Part shown: positions 1 to 17,575 of the stretch, in pieces
How positions within the stretch are numbered: position 1 is the first letter of the stretch
Layout of the letters: each line of letters opens with the position of its first letter
Source of the DNA: Syngnathus acus
Taxonomy: Eukaryota; Chordata; Actinopteri; Syngnathiformes; Syngnathidae
DNA length: 64,000 nucleotides
Direction: 5' to 3'
Assembly: GCF_901709675.1 (NCBI RefSeq)
Contig: NC_051088.1
Coordinates: forward strand, 25,083,193 to 25,147,192
Made by a program: the position numbers and the translations under genes
The notes under the pieces: model-generated
What the model was told of the DNA's origin: nothing
What the model saw: only the letters and a program-made list of their open reading frames with translations
Databases searched by the model: none

Positions 1-735
1 AGCTCAATTTGTTAGCTTGGCATTTTGCTCAGAGTCCACGTTGGTTGAAAACAAAAACCAAACCAAACTGCTACAAGAACGACAGAACAGTCAGAACACT
101 GAATGATGATAACGATGAATTATTGCAGTACGCTACCCACTGATTATTCCCTGAGCATCCATAAAGTGCATCATTGAATATGATTCAATGAATAGAATTC
201 ATTGTGTACCCCCCCCACCCCCACCCCCCCACACACACACTTTCTCCACCATGACTTGCCGGAAGATGTGCCATTTTTATGCCACAGTGGAACTCCAAAG
301 CAATGTCAATTTCAAAAGGTAAGCAGAGCTGCAATGACATTGCATTCATTCAACCTACACAACAGTACTCCGAATGGTGAACCTGCAACACTAATTTCAA
401 GTGTAACTGAGTATCTTTGTCACAAAATGCTACCTTTAGCGGGGAAAATAGGATCAAATCCTAATGGCTACTTACATAATGGTGGAAATATGATTCAATT
501 AGCCAGTGGTGGCTTCTGATTTCACAGACAGGTCAAGTTATTGATGTAGCCCTTAATCAACCATTTGTATACAAAAGTAAAGTTTCCATTGTATGTCCCT
601 TGTAAATGTTCTGTTGGGCCATGGCTTCTCATCAAAACATCTGATAATATTTGGATTAAAATGTAATTATGTCCACATACAGTCTGATGTATCATATGTG
701 CTCCTTGGCGGCGTTTTTTTTTTGCCCCTGGTGGT
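1..735. other. 3' flank of pfkfb1
   Basis: AT-rich non-coding sequence downstream of the pfkfb1 stop codon on the minus strand. The part nearest 735 is probably 3' untranslated region. A C-rich then CA-rich run lies at about 208-240. I see no exon, RNA gene or clear polyadenylation signal that I would defend. Confidence 0.4.
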
Positions 736-4538
<3,803 letters not shown>

Positions 4539-5557
4539 GGCTGTTGCTGTGTGTGAGTGTGAGTGAGTGAGTGAGTGTGTGTGGGTGCACAGACTTTAGA
4601 CTTTAGAGTCTCTCGCAAGAAGAGCGTTGTCGTCCAAGCACCTGTTTGGCTGATGGCACAGGACGGAGTGTTGCCGATTGGACGATAAGACGAGCTGGAA
4701 GAGCTCAGCCACCAATGAGCTTGGATTGATGGCTCAGAACATCACACTGACGGCTTTTCAAAATATGCATGCGTGTATTCAATCGCTGAAACACACGGAC
4801 CGTTCAGCCAAAATGTATTCAATCAACCCAATATCTATGTTTTTGCAAATATCAAAGGCAAAGCTTGATGATGGATGAATTGGCCCTGGAAGCCAAACTC
4901 ATCTTCAAATGTTGATGCCATGGGTGAGACCTGTTTAATTTCAAGTGACCCTCGAGACTTTATTTTCATGGGGAATTTATTTCCCATGAGCAAATTGTGA
5001 GTTTTGATTTGTTATTATTTTTTCGAAAATGCTCCGTTTTTGTGGGGGTTGTTTTTGTTTAAATTGTATGATATATAATGGAGTATTTGTTGAGTGCAAG
5101 ATGAAAAAAGGTCAATAAGTAGGAAGATTTAAAAAATGAGGTCAATCAGTATTGAGTAATAAAGTAAAGTCAACTTCAGTTTTCAAGCAGCTAACTTTGG
5201 TTCTTGAGTGGCTACGAATGTGCAGCAATACCAAAATAAAGACAAAAATGTCATTTTCAGTATAATTAGAGTTACTTTTAGTAAATCTTATCAACTCAAG
5301 ATGGAGTTAGTTATGCCTTCTTTGAAAGCATTTTTTTATTTTTTATTTGATAATTCTTTTTCAAATTTAGTTATTTTTGTTAGTTTTCATGAACTGTTTT
5401 TGGGTCAGTTTCGTCTGAATGTGGACGACCCCATTTCTAAAAATGTACTAAAAGTTCCCTTTTAACATGGAAGCACTTGGTAAGCAATCTAAATGTAGAC
5501 ATCAGATTCTCCGGATTCGAACCGGAATCATATTTAACCCTTTTCGACCCACAAGCA
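4539..5557. other. Upstream flank of pfkfb1
   Basis: Non-coding. A GTGA/GTGT-rich run sits immediately 5' of the pfkfb1 start (about 4548-4590 on the plus strand), followed by AT-rich sequence. The pfkfb1 promoter should be in this stretch, but I see no clear TATA box or CpG cluster that fixes the transcription start. Confidence 0.35.
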
Positions 5558-5565
5558 TGACGTCA
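5558..5565. promoter_or_regulatory. Perfect CRE palindrome (TGACGTCA)
   Basis: An exact cAMP-response-element palindrome, about 1 kb upstream of the pfkfb1 start codon and at the edge of a GC-rich block. CREB-type factors bind this sequence. Use in pfkfb1 control is only an inference from position. Confidence 0.35.
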
Positions 5566-5689
5566 CGTACTCGTGGACTTCCTCAGAAGGTGTGTGGCTT
5601 TTTAGGAGGACGCTCACCTGTGCGCGGAAGAGGGAGATTTTTCTTATTTTTCATGGGCTCCATAAGCGAGCAAAACCGGGGTCCACGTG

Positions 5690-6240
5690 GGCGCGTGCTC
5701 GCCACAACACTGGCCACGCCCACGAAGCCCCTCAAAATACACGCCCCTGAAATCGAGCCGAGCCCCTACCCACCAACACCTCTGCCTGGTCCCCATGGAG
5801 ACGCCGTGCACGCGCAGCATTGGTTCCTTCCTGGGATGTCAACGAGCGTGACACCATGAGACTCGCACGCGCGGGCGGACGCACGCACGCACACTCGCCA
5901 CAGCGGTCAGGAAAGGCCGATTGGCGCGCGGCCACGTGTTTTTCGTTACGCAACCGAGCGGTGAGTGGCTCACCATAGGGACGCTGAAAGCGGATCCTCC
6001 TCCCGTCCAACACGGGCCCCCCAACTTGCGTCACCGATATGGGCTTCATCCTCCTCCTGTAAATGCGACTCCGAGACGGAGCTTGTGAATGCGCGCACTG
6101 CGCAAGCGTAAACGCGGCGGGCGCATTGTTTGTCCCGGCCTGCCCAAGCAGCCGGACTGGTTTCGCCTTTTTTCCCCCTCGAACTTCCCGTCGTTCACTG
6201 CGCCCCTGGCAGTGCGCGTGCGCGAGCATTCATACAAACA
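5690..6240. promoter_or_regulatory. GC- and CpG-rich block, possible orphan promoter
   Basis: This stretch has dense CG dinucleotides (runs of GCGC, CACG and CGCGCAC) in an otherwise AT-rich intergenic region. Long overlapping open frames on both strands are explained by the base composition, because none resembles a protein family and they conflict with each other. It could be a distal CpG-island promoter or enhancer for pfkfb1, or the promoter of a non-coding transcript. Confidence 0.3.
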
Positions 6241-6339
6241 AATCATTTGCATTCTCAACAGGATGTCAAATATTTCAAGGGCAAGGCCCAATTCTACTAT
6301 GTGTTCGTTCGCCTGTAACACCGTAGAATAGTTCGCTCA

Positions 6340-7790
6340 TTTCTAGAAACAAACAAACAAACAAACAAACAATTACAATTTTACAAAAGAAAAAAAAATC
6401 TTAAAATATAGCTCTCTTAAAATAAGGGTTTCATTGCTGTATTAATAGGCTTTTTGTCTTAAAAAAAATTATTTGGCTCAAACTCAAAGCTAGGGGCAGT
6501 AATGGGGCAGTGCTATTATTATTTTCATTATTATTGTTATTATTATTATTAGTAGTAGTAGTAGTCGTAATAGTAGTAGTAGTAGTAGTAGTAGTAGAAT
6601 TATTATAAAAGCCTGATTGGCCAGAGAAATTGCAAAAGCAGATTCAGAATCAGTGCAAAAAAATCATCTTGAAATATTTATTTATATCTCTGATTAAAAC
6701 ATGTCATAAAAAAAATGTTGACCGCAGTGTTATCTTGTGTTGCTCAACTGCAGCAGACCAGCCGAGCAAAAGTTTCGACACAATTTCTCATTCAATATCA
6801 GAAAAAGTGTGTCCAAACAATTTCCCGGTTGATTCGAAAAATGAATCAAAGACACATTTTGGACACAAATGGACACACAGAGACAGCAAGCTGTATTGAT
6901 TATGCTGTTTATTAGTTGACAGACTGGGGTTAGTTTGCTAGTTTGAGCACGGTGCACAATTCAACAAGCAGCTACAATATTAGCACACTTTTGTCGTGCA
7001 GTATCATCATCATCCATATCATCATCGTTGTCATCATCAAGCATCGAGAGAGACGCCACGCGACTGTTCCGCCATTTCCTCATTCGCAGTTTTGTTAGTA
7101 TTTGTTATTCAGCTCATTTTGGAGCCCTTTTCCAAAAATGTTTCCCATGTTTGTAGATTGTATATAGATTCATATATGCATATAAAAGAAGGCAGACATA
7201 CGGTGTCAGAGCAGAGTACCAACAAGGAGATGTTTGAATGATTTGAGAAATACATGAAGTGCTGTTCAATCTTTAGCGACAATGCTAACAGGTTCCCTTA
7301 AGATTGCCAAATGATGACTCAGCAGTCAGATCCACTTCCACAAGAACACTTTTTTTTTCAATCAAGCAGGCCTTTCAACTCTGCGTTTATAGATGAATGT
7401 AAAAATCGCCACGTTATTCCAGTTTGTAATCCTGCAAGGGAAAAGAATGGCACCCAGATATTCAAGCAAGCTATTGTACAATTTATTAAAAACATTTGGT
7501 AACAAAACATTTGTTTGAAATATCTTGCTGTGTCAAATAATGCCTGTGACATTATTCTTGGAGATTTTTAGTTTAAAAATGTTTTTGTTTTTACTAACGC
7601 TTGTATATTGTAATTGGGTCTCGATTCATCATGTATCTTAAAGTCATTCTTTTTTTTTTTGTCAATTCCATAGATTTTTGTGTTACAAAGAAATGAAACA
7701 TACGTACATAAACTATTTCAAAACGTTTTCCACTATTAATGTGATCTATAAGCAGTATAAGTCAATTGAAATTTGTTTTAAAATATTTTC
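6340..7790. other. AT-rich intergenic sequence
   Basis: It contains an AAAC run near 6350, TAT/TAG trinucleotide microsatellites at about 6530-6605, and a short ATC-rich run near 7000. No gene is recognised. Confidence 0.4.
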
Positions 7791-7794
7791 AAGA

Positions 7795-8161
7795 CGGGAG
7801 GCAAAAAAGATTATCTAGGAATGTGGTTGCACAAGTCTGCACACCCTCTTACAACTGGGATGTGGCAACATTGAAAACATTCAAACTCATGTTAACTGGA
7901 CATGCTTGACACCACTTAATGTTCAATTGACCCAAAATAAACTTCAACTGTTCCAGTATGACTTTTAAAACAAGGTTTTGTACAGAATATAGATCACATT
8001 TGGAGAACGTTTTGAAATGATTTATCTTGGTGTCATTTTTTTTCCCCCACAAAAAACATTCGCTGGCATTGATGACTATAGAAGTCAAAGGTCCATTATT
8101 TTATTTGGGCTGACAGAGAATGAGTAAGGCAGGGGTGTGTAGACTTCTTATATCCACTGTA
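7795..8161. mobile_element. Probable decayed Tc1/mariner-like fragment
   Basis: The right edge carries GGGTGTGTAGACTTCTTATA followed by TCCACTGTA. A partly matching inward copy (CACAAGTCTGCACACCCTC) lies near 7829-7848. Paired GTGTAGACTT/AAGTCTGCACAC ends resemble terminal inverted repeats of fish Tc1-like elements. No transposase reading frame survives. Confidence 0.35.
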
Positions 8162-8731
8162 TATGTACGTGGCTGTTTTCCCCCGACAATCACCGATAAT
8201 CGGATATCGCGGTTATAATGGTGACATGAAAACTTTAACACTATTTAGTGTTGTTGGCTGATTTGCCAAAGTAAAGAAACTTGCTGAATTTCTTATCCTC
8301 ACGTCGTCTATTGATCGAATTACTGTTTGATTTTTGTTCTTATTTTGCAGCTCAATGTGAGTTGGTCCACACGAGGCCACAAAACAATAAATATTAAGAT
8401 ACTCAACGGATTTTTTTATTATCGTCGTCATCATCTGCTCTGTGGCTAAAAGCACTAAAAATCCAATAATAAATTGAGCGTGGAAAAAAAAGTGCTATGA
8501 ATCTATGGTCTAAATGTGTCTCATCTACAAAAGTGACACAAGGAAAGCTGTGTCACACACCGAATGCTACGTCAACATTCACGTCTGTGTTTTCAACCAA
8601 AAAAGAAACGCCTTCAACCGGAATCTTCATCCTCACCCCTAAACTCATCGCAGGTGACCAAATGTCTCCGTCTCAAATGTTAGCTTAGCATTCAGTGGTA
8701 AAACGACAGGACAGCAGTTATATGATACACG

Positions 8732-8924
8732 AGATCTAAATATCAAAGAGCAAAAAAAAAAAAAAAAAGCAATGACAAAAAATAAAATAAAAACAGATCC
8801 AAATATCAAAGAGCAAAAAAAAAGAAAAAAAAGCAATGACAAAAAATAAAATAAAAACAGATCCAAATATCAAAGAGCAAAAAAAAAGAAAAAAAAAGCA
8901 ATGACAAAAAAATAAAATAAAAAC
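8732..8924. repeat. Three-copy A-rich tandem repeat, unit about 64 bp
   Basis: Units begin at about 8732, 8795 and 8859 with AGATCTAAATATCAAAGAGC or a one-base variant. Each continues with an A-tract, GCAATGAC and AAATAAAATAAAAAC. Copies differ mainly in A-tract length. It lies about 0.8 kb beyond the l1cam stop and could be within a long l1cam 3' untranslated region. Open frames across it are low-complexity artefacts. Confidence 0.85.
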
Positions 8925-8939
8925 AATCTTCACGTGGTA

Positions 8940-9720
8940 TTTACATTCAGAGAGCGATAATCATTGGATGAGCCTGCATGGGAGTTTTGCTACACTAACT
9001 CTTCACTCCATGTTGTTTCCTGGGCCTCCAACTGTTGCGTGTGCATGTGTGTGTGTGTGTGTGTGTGTGTGCGTCTGTGTGTTTTTTTTTTTTGAGGGGG
9101 TCTTATCGTGGGTAGAGTGAGGAGAGGAAGCTCGGTGGAACTTTCCTAAGGCAAAATTTCTCCTCTCAATTCAAAAGAACATTTGGACGCTTGTTGGGAT
9201 AGAGAAATGCAACGCACACAAAAACACACACTGATGCGTTGTTTTAAAATGGCCGCCTTCAAGCAGATACAACGTTATGTTTTACTCGTGTGATTCCAAC
9301 GTTGCCCAACATTTCGGTGTCATTTTTCAAGCTGGAAACTTGGAAAGGAAGTATGTATAGCTTGAGTTCATGGCGGAAAAGAGGTGCTAAATTATTTGCC
9401 TTTAAAATGAATGACAGAAATTGTCAATCATTTTAGGGCTCTTGTCATTTGCTTTCAGGTTTTCACTATTGATGGGATGTCCCCATCCTCTGCGACCTAC
9501 AAAGTTTTCATGAATCCCATCTTGGAATATTCCAAACGCTGCTAAATTTCCAATGTGTGAAGAGAAACTAGTAGTTGCTTTGTAGGAGTGTGTGTGTTTG
9601 TGTGCGCTCGTGTGTAAACGTGGCATTGAAAAGGCGAAACACGGTGTAAACATTTTGTCTGCATAAAGGTGTGGAATGTATTCAGACAGTGTGTGTGTGT
9701 GAGTGTGCGTGTGCGTGTGT
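8940..9720. other. Probable l1cam 3' untranslated region and flank
   Basis: Non-coding sequence directly 3' of the l1cam stop on the minus strand. A GT microsatellite occupies about 9046-9080, and a second GT/GC run (9690-9720) abuts the stop codon itself. I could not pick a polyadenylation site with confidence. Confidence 0.4.
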
Positions 9721-12700
9721 TTAGCTGGGTCGGTTGAGGATGCTCGACATGGACGGCGCAATGGGAGGAGGCGGGGCCGCGTTGTCCGGGGAGGCGGGGC
9801 CGGAGCTCTCGTTCCCGGCGGGGGCCGGGGCGCGTCCGCTGTACTGGCCGATGAAGGAGCCGTCCTCATTGAATTGGATGTCCACGCTGTCGCCGTACTC
9901 GGCCAGCGAGTCGTCGCTGCCTAGCTTGCTGTCGCCGGCCAGCGACGGCTGGCTCTCCGAACGCTTCTCGTCCGTGTCGCTGGGAAACAAAGGGAGGGTC
10001 ATGAATGAAGTCTTCATCATCTACTCCCAAAAGTCCATCTTGTTTTGTTTTTTTTCTTCAACATTCAAAGTGATGCACAAGTTTAACACCATGCATGAAG
10101 AGGTTAACATTGCTCCATTGTGTCCTGAGGAGTCCCCCACGGCAATTCACTGTGACACATTGTCATTTTGTCTTTGTGTGACACAGTCATGCATCAAGTT
10201 CCTCACCTCTCCAAAGACCTGCCAGCGAAGCGTTTACGGGGTTGAAAAGCAAGAGTGAGTTGTCGGGGAAAGAAAGTCAAATGGTCATTCGTACGCAGAC
10301 GACCCACCTGTACTCTCCGAAGGTTTCGTCCTTCATGGGCCGGGCTTCCGAGTCCACCTCCTTATCTTCCTTGTCCTTCACTGCAACGAGCGACAACAAA
10401 CATGACGGGCGTCAAGTGGGAAGGATTCATGGATTCAATGTGCGCTCTTACCTGCGTATTTGCCGCCCTTCCTGCGCTTGACCAGACACAAGATGAGCAG
10501 GATGAAGATAAGCAGCACGATGGCACTGATGAGCCCGATCAGCCAGCCCCGAGCGGCGAAGCCACCGCTCACTTCCGATGGCCCTGACCGCCAAACAGTG
10601 CGACTAGCATGTTAGCGTTCAGCATTTGATCTATTAGCGTCTCTACAGGGCACAATATAACCCATCGTTGGGCTTTCCTTTCCGCTTGCAGTTTTCGAAA
10701 TGCATTTTGACTTTCATACCTGGTCCTAAGGTCCAACTTGCAGATTCCCATTGAGTGTAGTTCCCATGCATGACAACAAGGTGATACTCCGTTCCTGCTT
10801 GAAGACCTGTCAGCGAGTAGAACCCTTGCGACGTGTTCACCATTTCTGACTCCTCCCACAGACCACCGGCTGCCAAACAAAATTGGATCAAGGTGGTCCA
10901 GGAATTCTTTCTTAAGATGATCTTCCCGTTTCCCTCACTGACCGCTCTTCTTAAGGAAATCAATGTGGAAGGCGTGGTTCCTCTCTCGCTCTCCAGGTAC
11001 CCAGCTGAAATTGAGCGACGTCTTGTCGGCTGTGACGGTAATGTTTGTTGGGGCAACTGCACGGAGAAAAGAGGAAATGGAAAATCAGTCCAAACAGTAG
11101 GTTCTGCAGTCTAAGAGTCATTATGGTCGGTCGGGCATTGTACCTCCGTCGAAAAGGGTGGCATTCCTCCTGGTGATGGGCTGCCCATCCCCGGCGGCGG
11201 TGCGAGCGATCACCTGGAAGGTGTAATAGCTGTGGGGGTCCAGAGAATCCAGCATGAGGTGTGTCACGCTCGGATCGCCGATGATCTCCATCTGCACCGG
11301 ACCGTCTCGGCTCTTCACCTCTGCGCGCGTACCAAAACAAAGAATGATCAGTCCGATGAAAAACTGTCTGCTCTTTACATTCACGGATCCTTATGAGTAA
11401 TCCCAGAATCAAGTCTTACCCTGTTGGTACTGGACCATGTATCCCAGGAGGATTCCATTGGTTTGGAGTGGGGGTGTCCAGAAGAGAAGCATCGAGTTCT
11501 CAGAGGGGCTCTCAAAGAGCAGCGATGCCGGTGGGCCAGGCACTGTATGAAGACGATTTCAGGTTGAACGAATAAAGTCAGACCCCCTCCCCGAAGCCCA
11601 CCTCCTTCCGGGGTGCTGAAGCCGACAGCCGGGGAGGCGGGGCTCTCTCCTTTGCTGTTAAAGGCGCTGACGGAAACGGTGTAGCGGGAGAAGAACCGCA
11701 GATTCGTCACTTCCGCAGCGGTTTTCATGCCTTGGACCACCACCACCCTGTTGTCTTCCTCCGCTCGTTCCGAGCTTCCCTCCTGCTCTTTACCCTCCTG
11801 CAGGTGGCGCACTTCCCCAGGGGACCGCCGTACCCGCCCCAACTCCGGACCCAGCCTCTTGATGTAGATCTGAATCGGATAGATGGGTGGTGAGCGACGG
11901 AAGGCCCAAGTACCAAATATCCTTTGACGCAACCTTGAATGTGAAGTCACATGCGGTGTTTTACCTTGTAGCCCAGAAGAAGACCACGGACGTTCTGGGC
12001 TTCGTTCCATCTCACGGCAACCGTGCTGTTCATCACCCGGACTTCCACTCCACTGGGAGACTCCTCGGGGACTGACGCAAGGAATTCAAAGTCATTTGCG
12101 GCAAGAATGACAAAATAAGGCAAAGTAGGCTGAACGTGCGTGTTGTGAAGTTATGAAGCAGGATGTTTTTTCCTACCATCTTCGCCCGAGTGTCCGATCT
12201 CAGCCTCTGGAGTTGGGCCTTCCCCCAGTGTGTTGACGGCTTGGACTTTGATCTCAAAAGGCTCATATGTTCCTGTGTCGTTGACTGAGAAGGGCGGCGA
12301 CTTGGCATAACCGTGGTTCCAGTGGTCACTCTTGCCCCCAGCCTTCCTCCACAACACCTTGTACTGGAAGTCCTGACCGTTATGCGATTGCCTGGGCATC
12401 TCCTGCATACACAGGTAAGGTTTAAAAAAAAATACTTTGGTCTCACTCGTTTGTTGTTTTAAAACCCATTGAACAAATGTAAGACAATCAGGGAGTCACA
12501 CTGGGTGATTGTTTGAATGAGAGGCCTTGGTAGTTTTGTGGTTAGCATGTCTGCCATCAAGACGTTCTGGATTCAGTTCTTCCTGTTGTGCCGTTTGAAT
12601 GATTCATTGAACAAGTTCGACAAGTTTGAGTGCATATGCGTATGCTGTATGCTGACATTCTCATACTTACGTCCCACGTAATAGCCAGTGTTCCGGCGTC

Positions 12701-13548
12701 GGAGGATTCACTGCGAACACCCGTGGGGTTGATGTGGGGTACTAGAATGTGGCAACACATCAAAACAAAGCTATGAATTTCCCATAAGAACGGTAACAAT
12801 GACATTTGACCTCAAACGCACTTCACAGATGGACTTAAATTTGACATTCTCTGTGTGAACATTTGAATCCAGCACTTGTGGTTTTGGATTCCTACCCGCC
12901 GGGGGCGTGCTGTGTCGTGGCGTGGGCTGACTGGGCTCGCTGTGACCGAGCTGGTTGACGGCCACCACGCGAAAAGCGTAGGTGCAGAAAGGGTGGAGGC
13001 TGAGCTGCAGGTGGTTGACGTCGGCAGGAACCCGCTTCATTGTTTCCCACCTCCAGGTGTCGCCGTCGTGCCTTCGCGAGTGCTGCTCCTCCTTTGCCTC
13101 CACGATGAACGCTAAACACAGGTGGCGGGGTCACATGACTTGACTTGATAGTTGAAGGTGTGTGTGTGCGCGTTACCTGTGATAGGGCTGTTGTGTGCAC
13201 GGCCCGGGATCCAGCTGAGAGTTAAAGTGTCATCCTTCACGTCAGAGAGGGTCACATCCTGAGGGGGGTCCGGACAAGCTGAGGGCCCAAAATGAAATAG
13301 TGTCTTCTCCTTTTTTTGTCAAAAAATAAGGAGCCCCTTTGGGCAAGCTGATCCTCATCAGAACAATTCCCACTCTAACCACTCCGTTTGAGTCGTAACA
13401 TAAGAAGAGGAAGCTCACCCACGACTGTGATGGAACCACTGTCCGTCACCTGATCCAGTTCTGTGATGACCTCGCAGGAATACGCCGCGTTGTCATTTGA
13501 TTGGACGTCAGTTACTTTCAGTGTGCCGTTTGGAAAGATAGTGTACCT

Positions 13549-13580
<32 letters not shown>

Positions 13581-16500
13581 CTTAGGGCATTTGACTTTTG
13601 AATTACTCGTCCGCTACCATATCAGCTGATAAATGATCTGGTTTTACTTGAAAGAAAAAAAACAATGCGCTTGTGTTTTTTAGCATGCTAGTGCTAACAC
13701 AATTTGTCCATTAGAGTACTTGAGTAGGTGATCGGGCAACAACAAGAGAGATGCTTCTGCTGAGTCATTACTTGTCATCCGGTGATGATTCGTATAGTTT
13801 TTGTCCATCTTTCCTCCAGACGATCTGGTAGCGCTGCAGTCGGGGGTCTTTGCGGAAATGGCAGTCCAGCAAGGCGTTCTCGCCACGGAGCGCTCGCACA
13901 TCTTGCGGGCCACTTATGATTGTTGTCTTATCTGACAGGAAACAACACCACCAAATATTTCAAACACCACAATAATAGTATTGTCTGGGTTTTTCTTTTT
14001 TACATTTCTCCTTGCAAGATAGTGATGGTATGATCATCGGGAGGGGGTGAAACTCACTGAAAACATCCAGGTGAGCCTTGATGGAGATGTTGGTGTTTTT
14101 GATCAAGCAAGTGTATATGCCGCTGTCGCTGGGACCCACGTCGGATAATTCCAGCGTCCCGTTGGTCAACAGGGAGACACGGGGGTCAGACAGCAGGGGG
14201 GCCCAATCCTCCCCTTCCCTAAAAAAAAAAACCATGAGTGTCACTTTCAACGTCCACAGTGTGTATAGGTCCAGAAGCTTCAATCCAGAGCAACAAAGTT
14301 GGAACAGGATAACAGGCCTCTGAAAGCTTGGACTAACTTTCCAGCGAGGTGCTTATAGATCCATCGGATGCTGGTTTGGGCAAGGTACTTGAAAGCCTAC
14401 CAATGTCTTTTCAAATGGAGATTCTGCAATATTCATTTAGGTGTGTGTGGTGGCTGTCTTCTTTGTGGCTTCCAGTCACGTTTTCCCATTGCCTCCCCAT
14501 TGCACTCACCATTTGACGTGAGGGGGCGGCGAGCCAAAAGTCTCGCAGGACATCTTGATGGTTCCGCCCTCCGTGACCCGGTACACGACGCCGTCGGAGG
14601 ATAGGATCTGAGGGGGGAGCTCTGAGGGACACATCCAAGACCATGTTCATCTCAGCCATTGAAGGAGACAACTGAACGAAATACGTCCGGTGGAAAGCAG
14701 AAAGCAGTTCTTGAAAGACGCACCGACAACGTGGAGGAATGCGTTGAGCAAGGTGGAGCCGTGCTTGTTGGCGGCCTCGCACTGATACACCGCCGTGTCA
14801 CTCAGAAGGACGTCGTTCAGCCACAACACGCCGCCTGATACGCTGCGGCGAGGGTCCTCGTCCACCGCTGAGGAGACGTGAGACGAGACAAGACGTATTG
14901 ATTCTTTTTTTTTTTAGCCCAAAACGGTCCTTTGGATTGATATCAATAAAAGGTTAGACGACGCAAGAAGATCAAAGAGCATTGCTGGAGGTTACCTGAG
15001 AGCGGCTGACCGTTGATGCTCCAGGTTATATTGGGCGTGGGGATGCCTTCGGCGAGACAGTCCAGTCGGACGGTTTCGCCCGGAGCGTAACGCCGGTTCT
15101 GGATCTCCTTCACCCAGTAGGGAGCCGCTTTACATCGAAAAACACAACAGGGTGTTGTTTTTGTGTTTTGGTATCAGGGTTTATGATAGATTTAGGGTTC
15201 ATCAATTATAAAAAAAAAAAAAAAAATGTTTCGGCCACTGACCTTCAACGGTGACGGTGAAGGAGTGCACGGTGGAGCCGTGCGTGTTGAACGCTCGGCA
15301 TTCGTACTCGCCGTCGTCGCTCTGGCTGACGCTGTCGAAGTAGAGCCAGCGGTTGTGGTTTTCCGGACGCCCGCCGGTTTCGTCCAGGTTGCCGTCCTTC
15401 TTCTTCCACTCCACCTTTGGAGTGGGACTGAGGAGAAGGAAAAGATAGAAAAAAAGAAAAGAAGGAAGAGAAGGAAGAGAACGCTGGGCAGGAGAGATGA
15501 TGCCAAAACAGGAAGTTGATTGATCCTTACAGGCCTTTGGGGATACATTCTAGGGTCAGCCTTTGGCCGCGGAACGCAAGCACCGACGAGTGGGAGCCGC
15601 TCGGGTGGAAGAAGTGAGGCGACTTGCCGTGAGCAACGTCATTACCTGGAAAATAAAAGATGGTTGGAAAGGTTGCCAATCCATCAGCCAATCAATTTGT
15701 CTACTCACTGGACAGGACAGTGAGGGCGATGGCAGTGTCGGGCAGGATGGTTCTGGCTTCGATGTAATGCGAGTTGCAGATGTAATCCTCTCGGCTGTCG
15801 CTCTTGAGCAGATTAGCAAAGTACAACTTGCCGTTGAGGCCGACCGTCACCCGGTCACTCTGCCTGATGTGCACCAGCCCTGCGACAGGTAAACACACGC
15901 GTGACATGGTCCACGTCGACATGAACTGCTAATCTACTCGCATGGTTCAACAGAGAGATGCTGATGCTGGCCGACTGATTTCAAACAGCAAAGAGATTTG
16001 GGCAAATTCACACCGTGTAAAAAGAGCCAAATTATTCATGCGCTGTCCTAGTTTTCCGAGCTCTGGAACGCAAGACAAATGTCTGAAGTGGTAAAGAGTG
16101 CCAGAGGGAGATCTCCATTTTGAATGTGGCAGGTGCGTTGGAGGTGGTGCTGTCAGCATTTTTTAGGACATTATTTTTAGCATAGCCACAAGTGCTTCGC
16201 TTGTCTCACATCTCCTCCCTCTCCTCATTGTAGATGAAGCCGAGGCTTTCCGTTATGACACAAACACATACTGCTAAGCGACGGCCTACTTAACACACAA
16301 ACAAGTGGGAAAAGGCAGCAGGCTACTTCCTGTTTGGTCGCTGGGCAACCAGCACTAATTATGTGAAAGGCGAGAGCCATTTCTGCCGTTCTGCCCTTAG
16401 CTGGGCGGGCGCCTCAAAAACCAGTGTGTAAGACCTTTGCTGGCCTCACTTCTTTCTGGAAACGTTTAAAAACTCACTCTTGTCCATCCAGTGGATTTGC

Positions 16501-17539
16501 GGCGGGGTGGAGCTCTGCGGGGGGTTGCAAGACAGCACCATGCTCTCGCCCACGTATGCTTGCCGGCGGAGCTTCTGCTGCTTCAGCAGAATTGGCTGGG
16601 CTGCAACACACACACACACAAACACACACACACAAGCACACACACTGACATCACTGCTCTGATTCCTGGAAATGGTTACCGTGACAACAAGAGATGAGCG
16701 TGCAGAAAAGGCGACCCCAGTCAACCTAGTGTGAATATGTATGAGTGCGTTATTGAACATTTGGTCGCCTGTTGGTCATGTGACTTTTCGATACCTTCAT
16801 ACATACTGTAGATCAAGAATGAATATTGAGATATACTAAAATGTATGGAGGCTGGTTAGAGTGGTAGGTAGCGGGTTGATGGGTAGGTCAGATAAGTCGG
16901 GAGGTTTGGTGGGTAGGTTAGCTCGATAGGTAGGTAGGTGTCTCACCCTCCACATTGATGTGCACTGTGTGCGTCATGGCAGTGCCCAGCGTGTTGGAGG
17001 CATAACATCGGAACGTTCCCTGGTACAACTCCAGCGAATCGTCCTCGTCCACCTCCAGCGTTCCGCTTCCCGTCCGCTCCGAGCCGAACGTCCGGCCATC
17101 TTTCACCCAACGGAAGCTAGCAAGGGGAGGGAGGGGGGTGAGTCATCTGATTAGTGATGTCATTTAATTACAGGAACATTTGTTGCTGTGGAAACGGAAA
17201 AGCCCTAGATCAGTGAGTAAGAGCCGGAAGTATCTTGTTTGAGCTACTGCATATGTGACTATGGATTCTTCCAGGGTTGAATGAGGACATACGCTACAGA
17301 AAATGGTGGATGGTTGAGGCTTGATGGTTGAAAGGATGGATGACAATTTGATATGAAACGTTTCAGTCAACCACACGTACGTGGGCGGAGGGTTGCCGGA
17401 AGCCTCGCACCGCAGAATGATGTCATCACGAGAAAAGGCCGTGTATGATGTCATCAGCTCAGAAGGCTCAGTGAGCACAGGCGGCTGCGAAACTGGCAGC
17501 ACACACGCACGCACGCACGCACGCACACACACGCGCACG

Positions 17540-17575
<36 letters not shown>

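Noticed and set aside
5509-5530. TCCGG-TTCGAAT-CCGGA hairpin resembling a tRNA T arm (minus strand)
   Set aside because: No matching A box, anticodon arm or acceptor stem at tRNA spacing, so it is a chance palindrome.
5732-6229. 165-codon minus-strand open frame in the GC-rich block
   Set aside because: Overlaps several other open frames on both strands, has no family resemblance and an arginine/alanine-rich composition expected from CpG-rich DNA.
8645-8933. Phe/Leu-rich open frames suggesting a membrane protein
   Set aside because: They are translations of the A-rich 64-bp tandem array.
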